Assembly: GCA_002471825.1 (NCBI GenBank)
Contig: DKQS01000007.1
Location: forward strand, 496,001-560,000
DNA length: 64,000 bases
Origin: Flavobacteriaceae bacterium UBA7302
Lineage (GTDB): Bacteria; Bacteroidota; Bacteroidia; Flavobacteriales; Flavobacteriaceae
Direction: 5' to 3'
A program made the position numbers and the translations under genes. The notes under the pieces are model-generated. The model was not told the origin of the DNA. It did no database searches and worked only from the letters and a program-made list of their open reading frames with translations. Each line of letters opens with the position of its first letter. The stretch's first letter is position 1. This document shows, in pieces, positions 17,575 through 25,921 of the stretch.

Positions 17575-17595
17575 ACACTGAGCGGAGTCGAAGTG
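17575..17595. repeat. Bacteroidota dispersed repeat (ACTGAGCGGAGTCGAAGT type)
   Basis: This 21-base unit, with ends CACT/AGTG, lies exactly at the junction between the spacer and copy 2 of the tRNA 3' end. It is the short repeat that yields TERSRS-type peptides when translated, known from many Flavobacteriia. A related variant is at 8199-8224. Confidence 0.6.
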
Positions 17596-17660
17596 AGTCC
17601 AAGTGGGACCACAATCATCAAAGAAGCACTTACCATTTTAGGTTGGTGCTTTTTCATGTA
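17595..17660 (+). repeat. tRNA 3' end plus terminator, copy 2
   Basis: This stretch repeats GAGTCCAAGTGGGACCAC and the downstream terminator of the tRNA almost exactly, including its hairpin (17623-17655). There is no tRNA 5' half before it. It has the look of an attachment-site duplication. Confidence 0.8.
17623..17655 (+). terminator. Duplicated terminator hairpin, copy 2
   Basis: The same hairpin as the tRNA terminator, AAGCACTTACC/GGTTGGTGCTT, with a TTTTT run. Confidence 0.65.
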
Positions 17661-17673
17661 TTTCAACTTTGCA

Positions 17674-17728
17674 TTTGGTCAAAAAATTCTGTCTAGATTC
17701 TTAGGAAATAATTGCTAAATTGACCAAA
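17674..17728. repeat. Perfect 9-bp inverted repeat before the unknown cassette gene
   Basis: TTTGGTCAA (17674-17682) and TTGACCAAA (17720-17728) are perfect complements separated by 37 bases. The second arm ends 11 bases before the ATG of the next gene. It may be an operator or the ends of an inserted fragment. Confidence 0.5.
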
Positions 17729-17739
17729 AATTACTTTCC

Positions 17740-18666
17740 ATGAAATTTTTAATGAAGCTATCATATTTGCTTCTGCTTATGTCTACCTCAGTTCTTCTTG
17801 GACAAGTAGATAAGTACAAGCACCGAAGTTTATATGTAGATAACTTTGCAAATATTTTAGGTTCGAATAATTCGGAAAAAAATCTTTTTGAATTTGCCGC
17901 ACAACATGAAATTACCGAATTGATTTTGTACGATTTGAACAAGGTGAATCAACGATTTTGGCTTGGAGATTCTACTAAAAATCAGGTACTCGCCGATTTT
18001 ATTGTGGAAGCTAAAACCAAGTATGGCATAAAAAGAATAAGCGCTTCGGGTGAAAGTGGAATTTTTTTTATTGAGGCCATACACCCTTACAACGTTTCAA
18101 GAAAAAACAAAATTGAGCGATTTGACATTTATAATTTGGAGTATGAATATTGGAATTACCCACAATCAGTTCCAGGAGGTTATTATTGTGAGACGTATTT
18201 GAAAAATGCGCAATTAAAATGTAACCGAAAGAACTCCTTCAAGTACTACATTCAATCTTTGGATGTGATGCGCATGTTGGCCGATGAACTGGACCATGAT
18301 ATCAAAGTAGAGGCCTACATCGGTAATTTTAAAAAGAGTGAAGTAAAAAAAATAATTCTGCATGTAGACCGATTATTGGTTCACGATTATGTTAAAAGAG
18401 AAGAAAGATTGTTTGAATACGTAGAACAAAGACTTCATCATTTGGAAGATGCGAAGGCTAATATTGAGATTTCTATCTTGTACTCAATGGAATCACGATA
18501 TTTAGGGAAATATCTTTTGGATCATCCTTCTTTTTATGAGGCTGAGAAAAAGTTTTTTCAATTTTTGAATAAATGGGATTCTGATCTTGATGAGCACTTA
18601 AAATTTAGAGGATTCACCTATTATAATTACAGCCATTTTAGGTACGCGGAGAACATAAAGTATTAG
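17740..18666 (+). CDS. Secreted protein of unknown function
   Basis: This 308-residue protein has a signal peptide (hydrophobic run L-S-Y-L-L-L-L-M, cleavage near L-L-G-Q, residue 22). I do not recognise the family. Repeated strand-helix units such as I-T-E-L-I-L-Y-D-L, I-K-R-I-S-A-S-G-E, V-E-A-Y-I-G-N-F and I-L-H-V-D-R-L-L-V-H-D-Y suggest an alpha/beta barrel, as in some glycoside hydrolases, but no catalytic pair is certain. The gene lies between copies 2 and 3 of the duplicated tRNA 3' end, so it looks like cargo of a small tRNA-associated element. No integrase is next to it. Confidence 0.75.
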   Translation: MKFLMKLSYLLLLMSTSVLLGQVDKYKHRSLYVDNFANILGSNNSEKNLFEFAAQHEITELILYDLNKVNQRFWLGDSTKNQVLADFIVEAKTKYGIKRISASGESGIFFIEAIHPYNVSRKNKIERFDIYNLEYEYWNYPQSVPGGYYCETYLKNAQLKCNRKNSFKYYIQSLDVMRMLADELDHDIKVEAYIGNFKKSEVKKIILHVDRLLVHDYVKREERLFEYVEQRLHHLEDAKANIEISILYSMESRYLGKYLLDHPSFYEAEKKFFQFLNKWDSDLDEHLKFRGFTYYNYSHFRYAENIKY

Positions 18667-18684
18667 TTGTTGGATACACAACAT

Positions 18685-18735
18685 GTGGGACCACAATTAT
18701 TAAAAAAACACTTACATTTTGTAGGTGCTTTTTTA
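18685..18735 (+). repeat. tRNA 3' end plus terminator, copy 3 (diverged)
   Basis: GTGGGACCACAATTATTAAA, followed by ACACTTAC..GTAGGTGCTTTTTT, repeats the end of the tRNA and its terminator in a more diverged form, directly after the unknown cassette gene. Confidence 0.7.
18706..18735 (+). terminator. Terminator of the cassette gene, copy 3
   Basis: AAACACTTAC pairs with GTAGGTGCTT around a five-base loop, followed by TTTTT. It is derived from the tRNA terminator and now ends the unknown secreted-protein gene. Confidence 0.6.
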
Positions 18736-18830
18736 TGAAATTTTTATCATTATGAGAAGGTTCCTAAAAGCTTGGGAATCAATTTTTTTCTTACCTTCAA
18801 ACGATCAAATTTCAATTAATAAACTTCACT

Positions 18831-21800
18831 ATGAAAATCTTACAATTTGCCTTTGCCTTCTTTTGTGCGGCTTCTATTTTTTCTCAAAAAAGCGAGCTGT
18901 ATTTTACCGTAAAACCCACACTAACACCCGATGCTTCCACCGTAATTTTTAGCTACCAAAGCGATCTTTGGAAAGTATCGTCTAATGGTGGCGAGGCTAC
19001 CCGTATGACTGCTATGGACGGCACAGAAACAGATCCGGCCGTTTCACCTGATGGGAAATGGTTGGCCTTTACGAGCAATCAGTATGGAAATAATGATATT
19101 TACTTGATGCCAATTGCGGGTGGTGAAATCAAACAGTTGACACACCATCAAAGTAATGACATGACACCTTCCTGGAACTGGGATAGTAAAACCATCAATT
19201 TTGTCTCCAATCGCTACAATTCCATGACCAACTATACGGTTTCCATCAAAGGAGATACACCCAAAAGAACCTTTCCGCATTATTTCAACACGGTTCACAA
19301 CGTTGTGCAACATCCCCAAACAAAAGCATTGTTTTTTAACGAATCCTGGGAGAGTTCGAGATTTGCTCATCGAAAAAGATACAAGGGTGATTACAATCCA
19401 GATCTAAAGTCATACAATTTCAAGACCAAAGCCTTTACCAAACACACCACCTACCGCGGAAAAGATTTTGGTGCTACTATAGATAAGAACGGCAATGTGT
19501 ACTACATGTCAGACCAATTCAATGACGAGTACAATCTGTACCTACTTCAAAACGGGTCGCCCGTGCGTCTTACCAACTTTAAAACGTCGATTTTTTGGCC
19601 CAAGGTAAGTGCCAATGGACAAAAAGTAGTTTTCCGTCGCGATTATCAAATCCACGTGTATGATATTGCTAAAAAGTCCACCAAGAAGTTAAAGATTGAC
19701 TTTCCAAACAACTCTACCTTAGAGAAAAACCTTTCTTACAACACCAAAGGCAAGGTAACTGCTTTTGATGTTGCTTCTGACGGAAAGAAAATGGCCTTCG
19801 TTTCAAGAGGGCGCCTCTTTGTTTCTGATGTGGAGGGCAAGTTTATAAAGGAAGTCAAGACCATAAACAACGAAGCTGTTGGGGAAGTAAAATGGCTGAA
19901 AGGAGATACTTCTTTGTTGTTCTCACAATCAGATAAAGGTTACTACAATTGGTATACGATCGACTTACAAAATGCAAAGACTCAAAGACGCACAAAAGTC
20001 ACTCAAAACGATCGACTCATCACCTTTAACAAAGACAAATCCAAAGGTGTTTTTCTTAGGGGAAGAAATGAAATTCACATTATCGATTTAAAGACTTTTA
20101 AATCCGAATTGATTGTGAAAGATGAGCTTTGGGGCTTCTACAATTTCAGTCCGAGTTTTTCACCAGACGGAAAGTTTGTCTTGTTCAATGCCTACCGTGA
20201 TTTTGAGGCAGACATCTTTGTGTACAACCTTCAAACCAAGCAAAAGATGAATCTTACCAATACCAAGGTGAGCGAATTCAAACCCCAGTGGTCAGCAGAC
20301 GGAAAGTACATTTATTTCAATTCAGAACGAACAGCTCCTAATTTCCCAAGTGGCGGAAATGGAAACACCAAGGTGTACCAAATGGCCTTGGATAAATACC
20401 AAAAACCCTTCAAGATGGATAAGGTAAACGCCTTATTTGCAAAAAAAGACACTGCGAAAAAGAAGGAAAAAGAAAAGGTAGTTGTTAAAATTAATCCCAA
20501 CGGTCTGATGGATCGACTCACACGAATTAGTCCCAGATTTGGAGATCAAGCTGGCCAAACCGTGATACAAAATGGGACAAAAACGCATGTTATTTATGTC
20601 TCCAATCACGATGAGGGGAATTTTAAACTATGGATGACCACCATGGAGCCTTTCAAACCTAATAAAACGGTCAAATTAGGAGATGGTAGAATTGGTGGAT
20701 ACCAATATGTGCATGCCAAAAAGAAACATTACATCTTGGCCAACGGAACCATACATAGCCTTAATGTTGGAGCCAAGAAATTAAAGCCCATCAATACCAG
20801 TCATAACTTTCAAAAAAACCTGTCGGAAGAGTTTGAGCAGATGTATTATGAAGCTTGGGCCGGAATGGAAATCAATTTTTACGATGAGAAATTTCACGGA
20901 CAAGATTGGAAGAAACTTCGCGATCGATATGCCAAGTTTTTACCTTATGTGACCGATAGAAGTCAGTTGCGATTGATTTTAAACGATATGTTGGGTGAAT
21001 TGAACACCTCTCACTTCGGATTTTATTCCAACGGTCGAGAAGAACGCATCTATTACGGAACAACCACCATGGCTACCGGAATCATATTCGATAATGAAAA
21101 TCCGTATGTGGTTCATCGAATTGTAAAAGAAAGTCCCGTAGATGTATCATCCATCAAACTTCGCAGAGGAGATCGATTGGTAGCGGTCAATGGAACGCCT
21201 GTAAATGAAAAAATGAATCGCGAGTCGTATTTTGCTGGACCAAGTTTTGACAGAGAGATGCAACTCACTTTTTCTCGCAACGGAAAGACTTTTGATGTGA
21301 ATATTCATACTACCTTGTATTGGAGCATCAGTACCTTGCTTTATGACGAATGGCAAGATGAGAATCAGGCCTACGTAGATCAAAAGTCCAACAATCAAAT
21401 TGCTTACTTCCACATGAAAAATATGGGTGGAGGCGAGTTGACCAAATTCTATCACGATTTGATGAGTGATGAAGCCTATAAAAAAGGGTTGATTTTAGAC
21501 TTACGATACAATACAGGAGGAAACGTTCACGACGCGGTGTTGCGATTTTTACAGCAAAAAGAATACTTACAATGGAAGTATCGTGAAGGGAAACTTACAG
21601 GCCAATCGAATTTTAATTATGGCAACAAGCCAATTGTTTTGTTGATCAACGAACAATCGCTTTCTGATGCTGAAATGACCGCAGCAGGATTCAAAGAATT
21701 AGGTTTGGGTACCATTGTAGGAACCGAAACCTATCGTTGGATCATCTTCACCACTGGAAACGGATTGGTAGATGGATCTTTCTATCGATTGCCGTCTTGG

Positions 21801-21947
21801 GGATGTTATACCTTGGATGGAAAAGACTTGGAATTAACAGGTGTAGCTCCGGACGTATATGTGGGTAAGAACTTCAAAGATCGACTCGAGAAGAACACAC
21901 CTCAATTGGACAAAGCCATTGAAATCATCATGAACAAACTCAAATAG
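18831..21947 (+). CDS. Tricorn-like S41 family protease
   Basis: This 1038-residue exported protease (signal peptide ending near I-F-S-Q, residue 19) has a WD40/TolB-like propeller over about residues 25-560 with repeats such as S-P-D-G-K-W-L-A-F-T-S and S-A-D-G-K-Y-I-Y-F-N-S. A tricorn C1-like helical region, a PDZ domain (I-K-L-R-R-G-D-R-L-V-A-V-N-G) and an S41 catalytic domain follow. Ser945 in L-S-D-A-E is the probable nucleophile, with the I-V-G-T-E-T-Y segment after it. Tricorn-type proteins cut short peptides passed through their propellers. The gene follows the third tRNA-derived terminator and ends at a bidirectional hairpin. Confidence 0.9.
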   Translation: MKILQFAFAFFCAASIFSQKSELYFTVKPTLTPDASTVIFSYQSDLWKVSSNGGEATRMTAMDGTETDPAVSPDGKWLAFTSNQYGNNDIYLMPIAGGEIKQLTHHQSNDMTPSWNWDSKTINFVSNRYNSMTNYTVSIKGDTPKRTFPHYFNTVHNVVQHPQTKALFFNESWESSRFAHRKRYKGDYNPDLKSYNFKTKAFTKHTTYRGKDFGATIDKNGNVYYMSDQFNDEYNLYLLQNGSPVRLTNFKTSIFWPKVSANGQKVVFRRDYQIHVYDIAKKSTKKLKIDFPNNSTLEKNLSYNTKGKVTAFDVASDGKKMAFVSRGRLFVSDVEGKFIKEVKTINNEAVGEVKWLKGDTSLLFSQSDKGYYNWYTIDLQNAKTQRRTKVTQNDRLITFNKDKSKGVFLRGRNEIHIIDLKTFKSELIVKDELWGFYNFSPSFSPDGKFVLFNAYRDFEADIFVYNLQTKQKMNLTNTKVSEFKPQWSADGKYIYFNSERTAPNFPSGGNGNTKVYQMALDKYQKPFKMDKVNALFAKKDTAKKKEKEKVVVKINPNGLMDRLTRISPRFGDQAGQTVIQNGTKTHVIYVSNHDEGNFKLWMTTMEPFKPNKTVKLGDGRIGGYQYVHAKKKHYILANGTIHSLNVGAKKLKPINTSHNFQKNLSEEFEQMYYEAWAGMEINFYDEKFHGQDWKKLRDRYAKFLPYVTDRSQLRLILNDMLGELNTSHFGFYSNGREERIYYGTTTMATGIIFDNENPYVVHRIVKESPVDVSSIKLRRGDRLVAVNGTPVNEKMNRESYFAGPSFDREMQLTFSRNGKTFDVNIHTTLYWSISTLLYDEWQDENQAYVDQKSNNQIAYFHMKNMGGGELTKFYHDLMSDEAYKKGLILDLRYNTGGNVHDAVLRFLQQKEYLQWKYREGKLTGQSNFNYGNKPIVLLINEQSLSDAEMTAAGFKELGLGTIVGTETYRWIIFTTGNGLVDGSFYRLPSWGCYTLDGKDLELTGVAPDVYVGKNFKDRLEKNTPQLDKAIEIIMNKLK

Positions 21948-21965
21948 TTTTAATTGAGTCATAGT

Positions 21966-21999
21966 AAAAAAGAGAAACCCATTCCGGTTTCTCTTTTTT
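21966..21999 (+). terminator. Terminator after the tricorn-like gene
   Basis: AAAAAAGAGAAACC and GGTTTCTCTTTTTT form a perfect 14-bp stem around a six-base loop, with a T-run. It works in either direction. Confidence 0.85.
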
Positions 22000-22198
22000 T
22001 TATTCACCTTCCTATCATTTACCCCAAGACTTTTGCACTTCGTCGACACTTAAGTGAGGAAAAGCTGATGAGAAATATTTCGGCGAGTCATCTTTTTAGT
22101 TTTGTCATCAAATTAGTAAGCCCCTAAAATTGTAAAGGTAGTTATAGCATAAGTATCCCCCTTAACTACCCTTATTTTCAAAACACCTGGTAACAGAG

Positions 22199-23011
22199 AT
22201 GATTTTCAAGAACTATTCAAATGAGATGGAACATGCCTACACAGGCAATTCTTATTTTGTTGAAATTGAAGAGCAAGACTTACCTCATGCAAGCAACTTC
22301 ATACCCCTAAGTAGTTGCGTGCTGAATTTTACCATCAAACAGGCAGAATTAGCAAGTTCTGAAGACGATCAAGCGGTTCGATTTCATGATTTGCAATTGT
22401 GTGGACATTGTTTTGGAGATTTCAAATTGTATGCGAACGAAAAAACCAAGTTTCTCGGAGTTCACTTAAGGCCAACCACTCTTTATAAGGTGTTTGGTGA
22501 TAGTCTAAAGGAGATTCAGAACAAGATTCTTCTAATGCAAGAATATCGTCCAAAGCTGTACGCCGAACTTGTGAGGGTTTTCCGAAATTATGACAATGAT
22601 TTACCTCAGTTTGATGCCAATTTAAATTCCTTTTTTAGGAAAAATGATATGTTGGCACACAATCCCAAAATTGAATGGATTGATGAGGCCGTTAGAATTA
22701 TAGAACAGGAAAAAGGATTGATAAAAGTTCAAGATCTCATCACGAATTTACCTTTCAGTCAGAAGACCTTTGAAACGAACTTTAAAAAGGTCATTGGTTT
22801 GACTCCAGGTCAATTTTCACGACAGATTCGGTTTTTGAATTATCTACGCGAATACCATACAACGGAAGCCTACAACAACGAATTATTGTATGCCTTTCAA
22901 TACTACGACCTCTCCCATTTCAGCAAGGAGGTAAAGTATTTTACAGGAAAGACCCCAAAAAAATATTTCGATTCTGAATATTCAGACTTGAAGAAAATTA
23001 TCAGTTTTTGA
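22199..23011 (+). CDS. AraC family transcriptional regulator
   Basis: This 270-residue regulator has an N-terminal sensing region of unknown ligand (residues 1-150) with a short Cys/His cluster (C-G-H-C-F). The C-terminal AraC-type double helix-turn-helix has V-Q-D-L-I-T-N-L-P-F-S-Q-K-T-F-E-T-N-F-K-K-V-I-G in the first half and Y-Y-D-L-S-H-F-S-K-E-V-K-Y-F-T-G-K-T-P-K-K-Y in the second. The order is typical of the family. It stands alone after a 250-base upstream region that contains a 10-bp palindrome (22047-22056). Targets are unknown; it could control itself. Confidence 0.9.
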   Translation: MIFKNYSNEMEHAYTGNSYFVEIEEQDLPHASNFIPLSSCVLNFTIKQAELASSEDDQAVRFHDLQLCGHCFGDFKLYANEKTKFLGVHLRPTTLYKVFGDSLKEIQNKILLMQEYRPKLYAELVRVFRNYDNDLPQFDANLNSFFRKNDMLAHNPKIEWIDEAVRIIEQEKGLIKVQDLITNLPFSQKTFETNFKKVIGLTPGQFSRQIRFLNYLREYHTTEAYNNELLYAFQYYDLSHFSKEVKYFTGKTPKKYFDSEYSDLKKIISF

Positions 23012-23072
23012 GAAGGATTTAGGGTTGATTTCTCTAGAAAAGCTGGTACTCTCTCTATATTTTAATCTACAC

Positions 23073-23098
23073 GCCCCGGTTCCACGGGGCATTTTTTT
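23073..23098 (+). terminator. Terminator after the AraC gene
   Basis: GCCCCG (23073-23078) pairs with CGGGGC (23085-23090) around a six-base loop and is followed by ATTTTTTT. The stem is unusually GC-rich for this region. Confidence 0.8.
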
Positions 23099-23169
23099 GA
23101 CCTCCGATCGACTGTCTAAAATGTCAATATTTATAGCTATATTACACTCGGTATAAAAATTAAACAATC

Positions 23170-23499
23170 ATGGGAAAATTTGAAATTTACAAAGACAAAA
23201 GAGAAGAATTTAGATTTCGTTTAAAAGCGGGAAATGGTCAAACGATTTTATCCAGTGAAGGATACAAAACCAAAGCTAGCTGCAACAACGGAATTGAATC
23301 TGTGAAAAAGAACTCCCAAGATGACAATCGTTTTGAAAGACGAGAATCAAAGAGTGGAAAGCCATTTTTTAATTTGAAGTCAACAAACGGACAGGTAATT
23401 GGGAATAGCGAAATGTATTCATCAGTAAGCGCCATGGAAAATGGAATTGCTTCTGTGAAGAAAAATGCACCTGATGCATCTGTAGATGATCAATCATAA
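23170..23499 (+). CDS. YegP/DUF1508 family protein
   Basis: This 109-residue cytosolic protein consists of two tandem DUF1508 (YegP) repeats, about residues 1-50 and 53-102. Each has F-x-I/L-K, an F-R-F-R-L-K-A/P-F-F-N-L-K strand, N-G-Q-x-I, S-E-x-Y and the helix G-I-E/A-S-V-K-K-N. In both the order of strand, turn and helix is clear. The family is small and basic, and its biological role is not settled. The gene has its own terminator and stands between the AraC regulator and the zinc-ribbon gene. Confidence 0.9.
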   Translation: MGKFEIYKDKREEFRFRLKAGNGQTILSSEGYKTKASCNNGIESVKKNSQDDNRFERRESKSGKPFFNLKSTNGQVIGNSEMYSSVSAMENGIASVKKNAPDASVDDQS

Positions 23500-23514
23500 A
23501 AAATTAAAGGAGAT

Positions 23515-23553
23515 AAAAAAGCCGGAATGAATATTTCATTCCGGCTTTTTTTT
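23515..23553 (+). terminator. Terminator after the YegP-like gene
   Basis: GCCGGAATGA and TCATTCCGGC form a perfect 10-bp stem around ATATT, with A-run before and T-run after. It also serves the convergent zinc-ribbon gene. Confidence 0.88.
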
Positions 23554-23561
23554 GCTTTTCT

Positions 23562-23762
23562 TCAGCGTTTCCAGGTGCCTCCATATTTGTATAATGGATT
23601 GTCTTTTTTTACTTTCAACAGACAAGATTCGCAGGTGAAAACCCACTTTGCAGGTTGTTTGTATTGAATGCGATACACGGTTGAAAAGTCCTTTTCGCAT
23701 ACTTCGCAATATTTGATTCTTTTAGCCAAAATAGAAGTGCTTTCTTCTGCAAAAATACGCAT
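23562..23762 (-). CDS. Small zinc-ribbon protein
   Basis: This 66-residue protein has two Cys-X2-Cys pairs, C-E-V-C near residue 19 and C-E-S-C near residue 45, spaced like a zinc ribbon. The first pair is followed by F-S-T-V-Y-R-I-Q-Y and the second by a lysine-rich stretch. It ends N-P-L-Y-K-Y-G-G-T-W-K-R. I know no named family but consider it real, because of the cysteine spacing, the clean start and its position between terminators on both sides. Metal binding and protein or nucleic acid contact are inference. Confidence 0.75.
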   Translation of the reverse strand: MRIFAEESTSILAKRIKYCEVCEKDFSTVYRIQYKQPAKWVFTCESCLLKVKKDNPLYKYGGTWKR

Positions 23763-23793
23763 AAAAAAACCTCAAGAACGTGCTTGAGGTTTT
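23763..23793 (-). terminator. Terminator of the M13 peptidase gene
   Basis: CCTCAAG (23770-23776) and CTTGAGG (23783-23789) pair around a six-base loop. On the minus strand the T-run is the complement of the seven A at 23763-23769. It also separates this gene from the zinc-ribbon gene. Confidence 0.8.
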
Positions 23794-23812
23794 CAATGGT
23801 TTGTTGTAAGTA

Positions 23813-25882
23813 TTACCAGATTCGTACGCGATCTTCGGGTGCCAAATACATTTTATCACCTGGCTTCACATCAAAGGCTGTATAAAAAGCATCTACATTT
23901 TTCAATGGCATATAAGCTCTATACATTCCTGGGGCGTGTGTATCGGTCATGATTCTATTTTTCAAGGCTTCATCTCGCATTTTGGTTCTCCAAATGGTTC
24001 CCCATGACAAGAAGAAACGTTGTTCGGGTGTGTAACCGTCAATATTATCAGGACGTCCATTTTTCTCTAAGAAGATTTGCAAGCCTTCATAAGCAGCTTG
24101 AACACCACCCAAGTCTCCAATATTCTCACCTAAGGTAAATTCCCCGTTCAATTTCATGCTGTCAATGGCAACAATGTCGCTGAACTGTTTGATGAGCTTC
24201 TTACCAGCTTTCGCAAACTCTTTGGAGTCCTCTTCAGTCCACCAGTTTCTCAAGTTTCCGTCTCCATCAAATCGAGATCCAGAGTCGTCAAAACTGTGTG
24301 AAATTTCGTGACCAATAACCGCACCAATTCCACCATAATTAACCGCTTCGTCCGCTTGGTAATTGTAGAATGGAGGTTGTAGTATGGCTGCTGGGAATAC
24401 AATCTCGTTGTTCAATGGATTGAAATAAGCATTTACTGTTTGCGGAGACATGGCCCATTCAGTTCGGTCTACTTTCTTACCTAATTTCGCCATGTTTTGT
24501 TTGTAGTTCCACATGTTTACATTCAAGGCATTTTCGAAATAAGTTCCTCCGTTTTTGATGGCTTTTACTTGTAGGTCAGAATAGTCTTTCCACTTATCTG
24601 GATAGGCAATTTTAACCGTTAGTTTGTTTAATTTTTCAAGTGCTTTTTTCTTGGTTTCTTCACTCATCCAAGGCAATTGTGCAATACGCTTTTCAAATCC
24701 AAGCATTACATTGTCAATCATTTCCTTAGCCTTGGCCTTCGCTTCGGGTGGGAATTTGGCATCCACATACAATTTCCCCAAAGCTTCTCCAATAGCGCCA
24801 TTTACATTGGCAAGTGCTCTTTCATCTCTTGGACGTTGTTTTTTAGCACCGCGCATTTCTTTGCTGTAGAATTCCCAGTTTGCTTTTTCCAAATCGGTGG
24901 TTAAAACTCCTAAGGCACCGTTAATGGCGTTCCAACGTAGCAATAATTTCATGTCATCTACAGAAGTAGTTTTGAACACTTCATTCATGGCTTTAAAGTA
25001 CTTGGGATCCGTAACGATTACCGTCTCTAAATCTGTAACACCTATACCTTTTAAATGTCCATCCCAATCGATAGCAGGGGCTAACTTTTGTAAATCTGCT
25101 ACACCCATAGGATTGTACATTCTACGCGCATCCCTACTTTCTTCTTTGGTCATTTGAGGTTCTGCCAAGCTAGATTCTAAAGCAACAATGGTTGCTGCAT
25201 TTTTTAAAGCAGTTGCTTCGTCATCACCAAACTCTTGTAGCATTCGAGCAATAAAAGCTTCGTATTTTACTTTCTTGTCTTTTACTTTTTCGTCTACATA
25301 GTAATCCCTAGTCAATCCCAAACTTCCAGCAAACATGTAACCAGCATTCATGCTACTGTTTTTAAGGTCGTTAAAAACGCCAAATCCGTAGAAGGCTCCT
25401 ACACCATAAGGCGCCATTTCAGTAATAAGGTTTTCCACATCCTTTTTACTTTTGGCCTCGTCTATTTTTGCTAAAAATGGAAGCACTGGCTTGATGCCCT
25501 GTTCGTTTCTTGAAACAGTGTCCATAATGCTTTCATAGAAATTCACTGCCTTTTCCTGATCAGAGTCAATGGGGTTTCCTTTGGCATCTTTTACCTTTGG
25601 AAAGTCGCGCTCTTCAATAGCCTTGTTCAATATGGTAAGTACATCGGCATCTGTTTGCTTGCGCAGCTGATTGAATCCACCCCAAGAGGTTTGATCATCT
25701 GGAATTTCGGTATTGTCCAACCAATTTCCGTTCACATGTCGGAAGAAATCATCTTGAGGTTTTACCGATGTATCCATGTTCTCCAATACGATTCCAGGAA
25801 TCGCTGGTTCGTCACTCTTACAAGCGGTCATTCCAAGCATTGCTGCTGCCGCGATGAAGAGTATTCTATTTATTTTTTTCAT
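23813..25882 (-). CDS. M13 family zinc metallopeptidase (lipoprotein)
   Basis: This 689-residue neprilysin-type peptidase is a lipoprotein (lipobox M-T-A-C-K, Cys21). The catalytic H525-E-I-S-H529 binds zinc and Glu586 in G-E-N-I-G-D-L-G-G is the third ligand. N-A-Y-F-N-P-L-N-N-E and the C-terminal D-T-H-A-P-G-M-Y-R segments are typical of M13. Length is normal. It probably cuts extracellular oligopeptides at the outer face. Together with the S9 gene next to it and the tricorn-like gene it forms a peptide-degradation cluster. A strong terminator follows. Confidence 0.95.
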   Translation of the reverse strand: MKKINRILFIAAAAMLGMTACKSDEPAIPGIVLENMDTSVKPQDDFFRHVNGNWLDNTEIPDDQTSWGGFNQLRKQTDADVLTILNKAIEERDFPKVKDAKGNPIDSDQEKAVNFYESIMDTVSRNEQGIKPVLPFLAKIDEAKSKKDVENLITEMAPYGVGAFYGFGVFNDLKNSSMNAGYMFAGSLGLTRDYYVDEKVKDKKVKYEAFIARMLQEFGDDEATALKNAATIVALESSLAEPQMTKEESRDARRMYNPMGVADLQKLAPAIDWDGHLKGIGVTDLETVIVTDPKYFKAMNEVFKTTSVDDMKLLLRWNAINGALGVLTTDLEKANWEFYSKEMRGAKKQRPRDERALANVNGAIGEALGKLYVDAKFPPEAKAKAKEMIDNVMLGFEKRIAQLPWMSEETKKKALEKLNKLTVKIAYPDKWKDYSDLQVKAIKNGGTYFENALNVNMWNYKQNMAKLGKKVDRTEWAMSPQTVNAYFNPLNNEIVFPAAILQPPFYNYQADEAVNYGGIGAVIGHEISHSFDDSGSRFDGDGNLRNWWTEEDSKEFAKAGKKLIKQFSDIVAIDSMKLNGEFTLGENIGDLGGVQAAYEGLQIFLEKNGRPDNIDGYTPEQRFFLSWGTIWRTKMRDEALKNRIMTDTHAPGMYRAYMPLKNVDAFYTAFDVKPGDKMYLAPEDRVRIW

Positions 25883-25921
25883 AATAGAAGTATTTAATTA
25901 TAAATTGAGTTCAATAGGTGT

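Noticed and set aside
17469..17696. 75-codon plus frame over the tRNA end and copy 2 with a TERSRS-like word
   Set aside because: It is translated dispersed repeat plus tRNA and terminator sequence, a frequent false gene in this phylum.
18725..18952. 75-codon plus frame before the tricorn-like gene
   Set aside because: It overlaps the true signal peptide of that gene in another frame and starts within the terminator copy.
22047..22056. 10-bp palindrome CACTTAAGTG upstream of the AraC gene
   Set aside because: A single 10-bp palindrome more than 140 bases from the start, with no promoter boxes near it, is too weak to call an operator.
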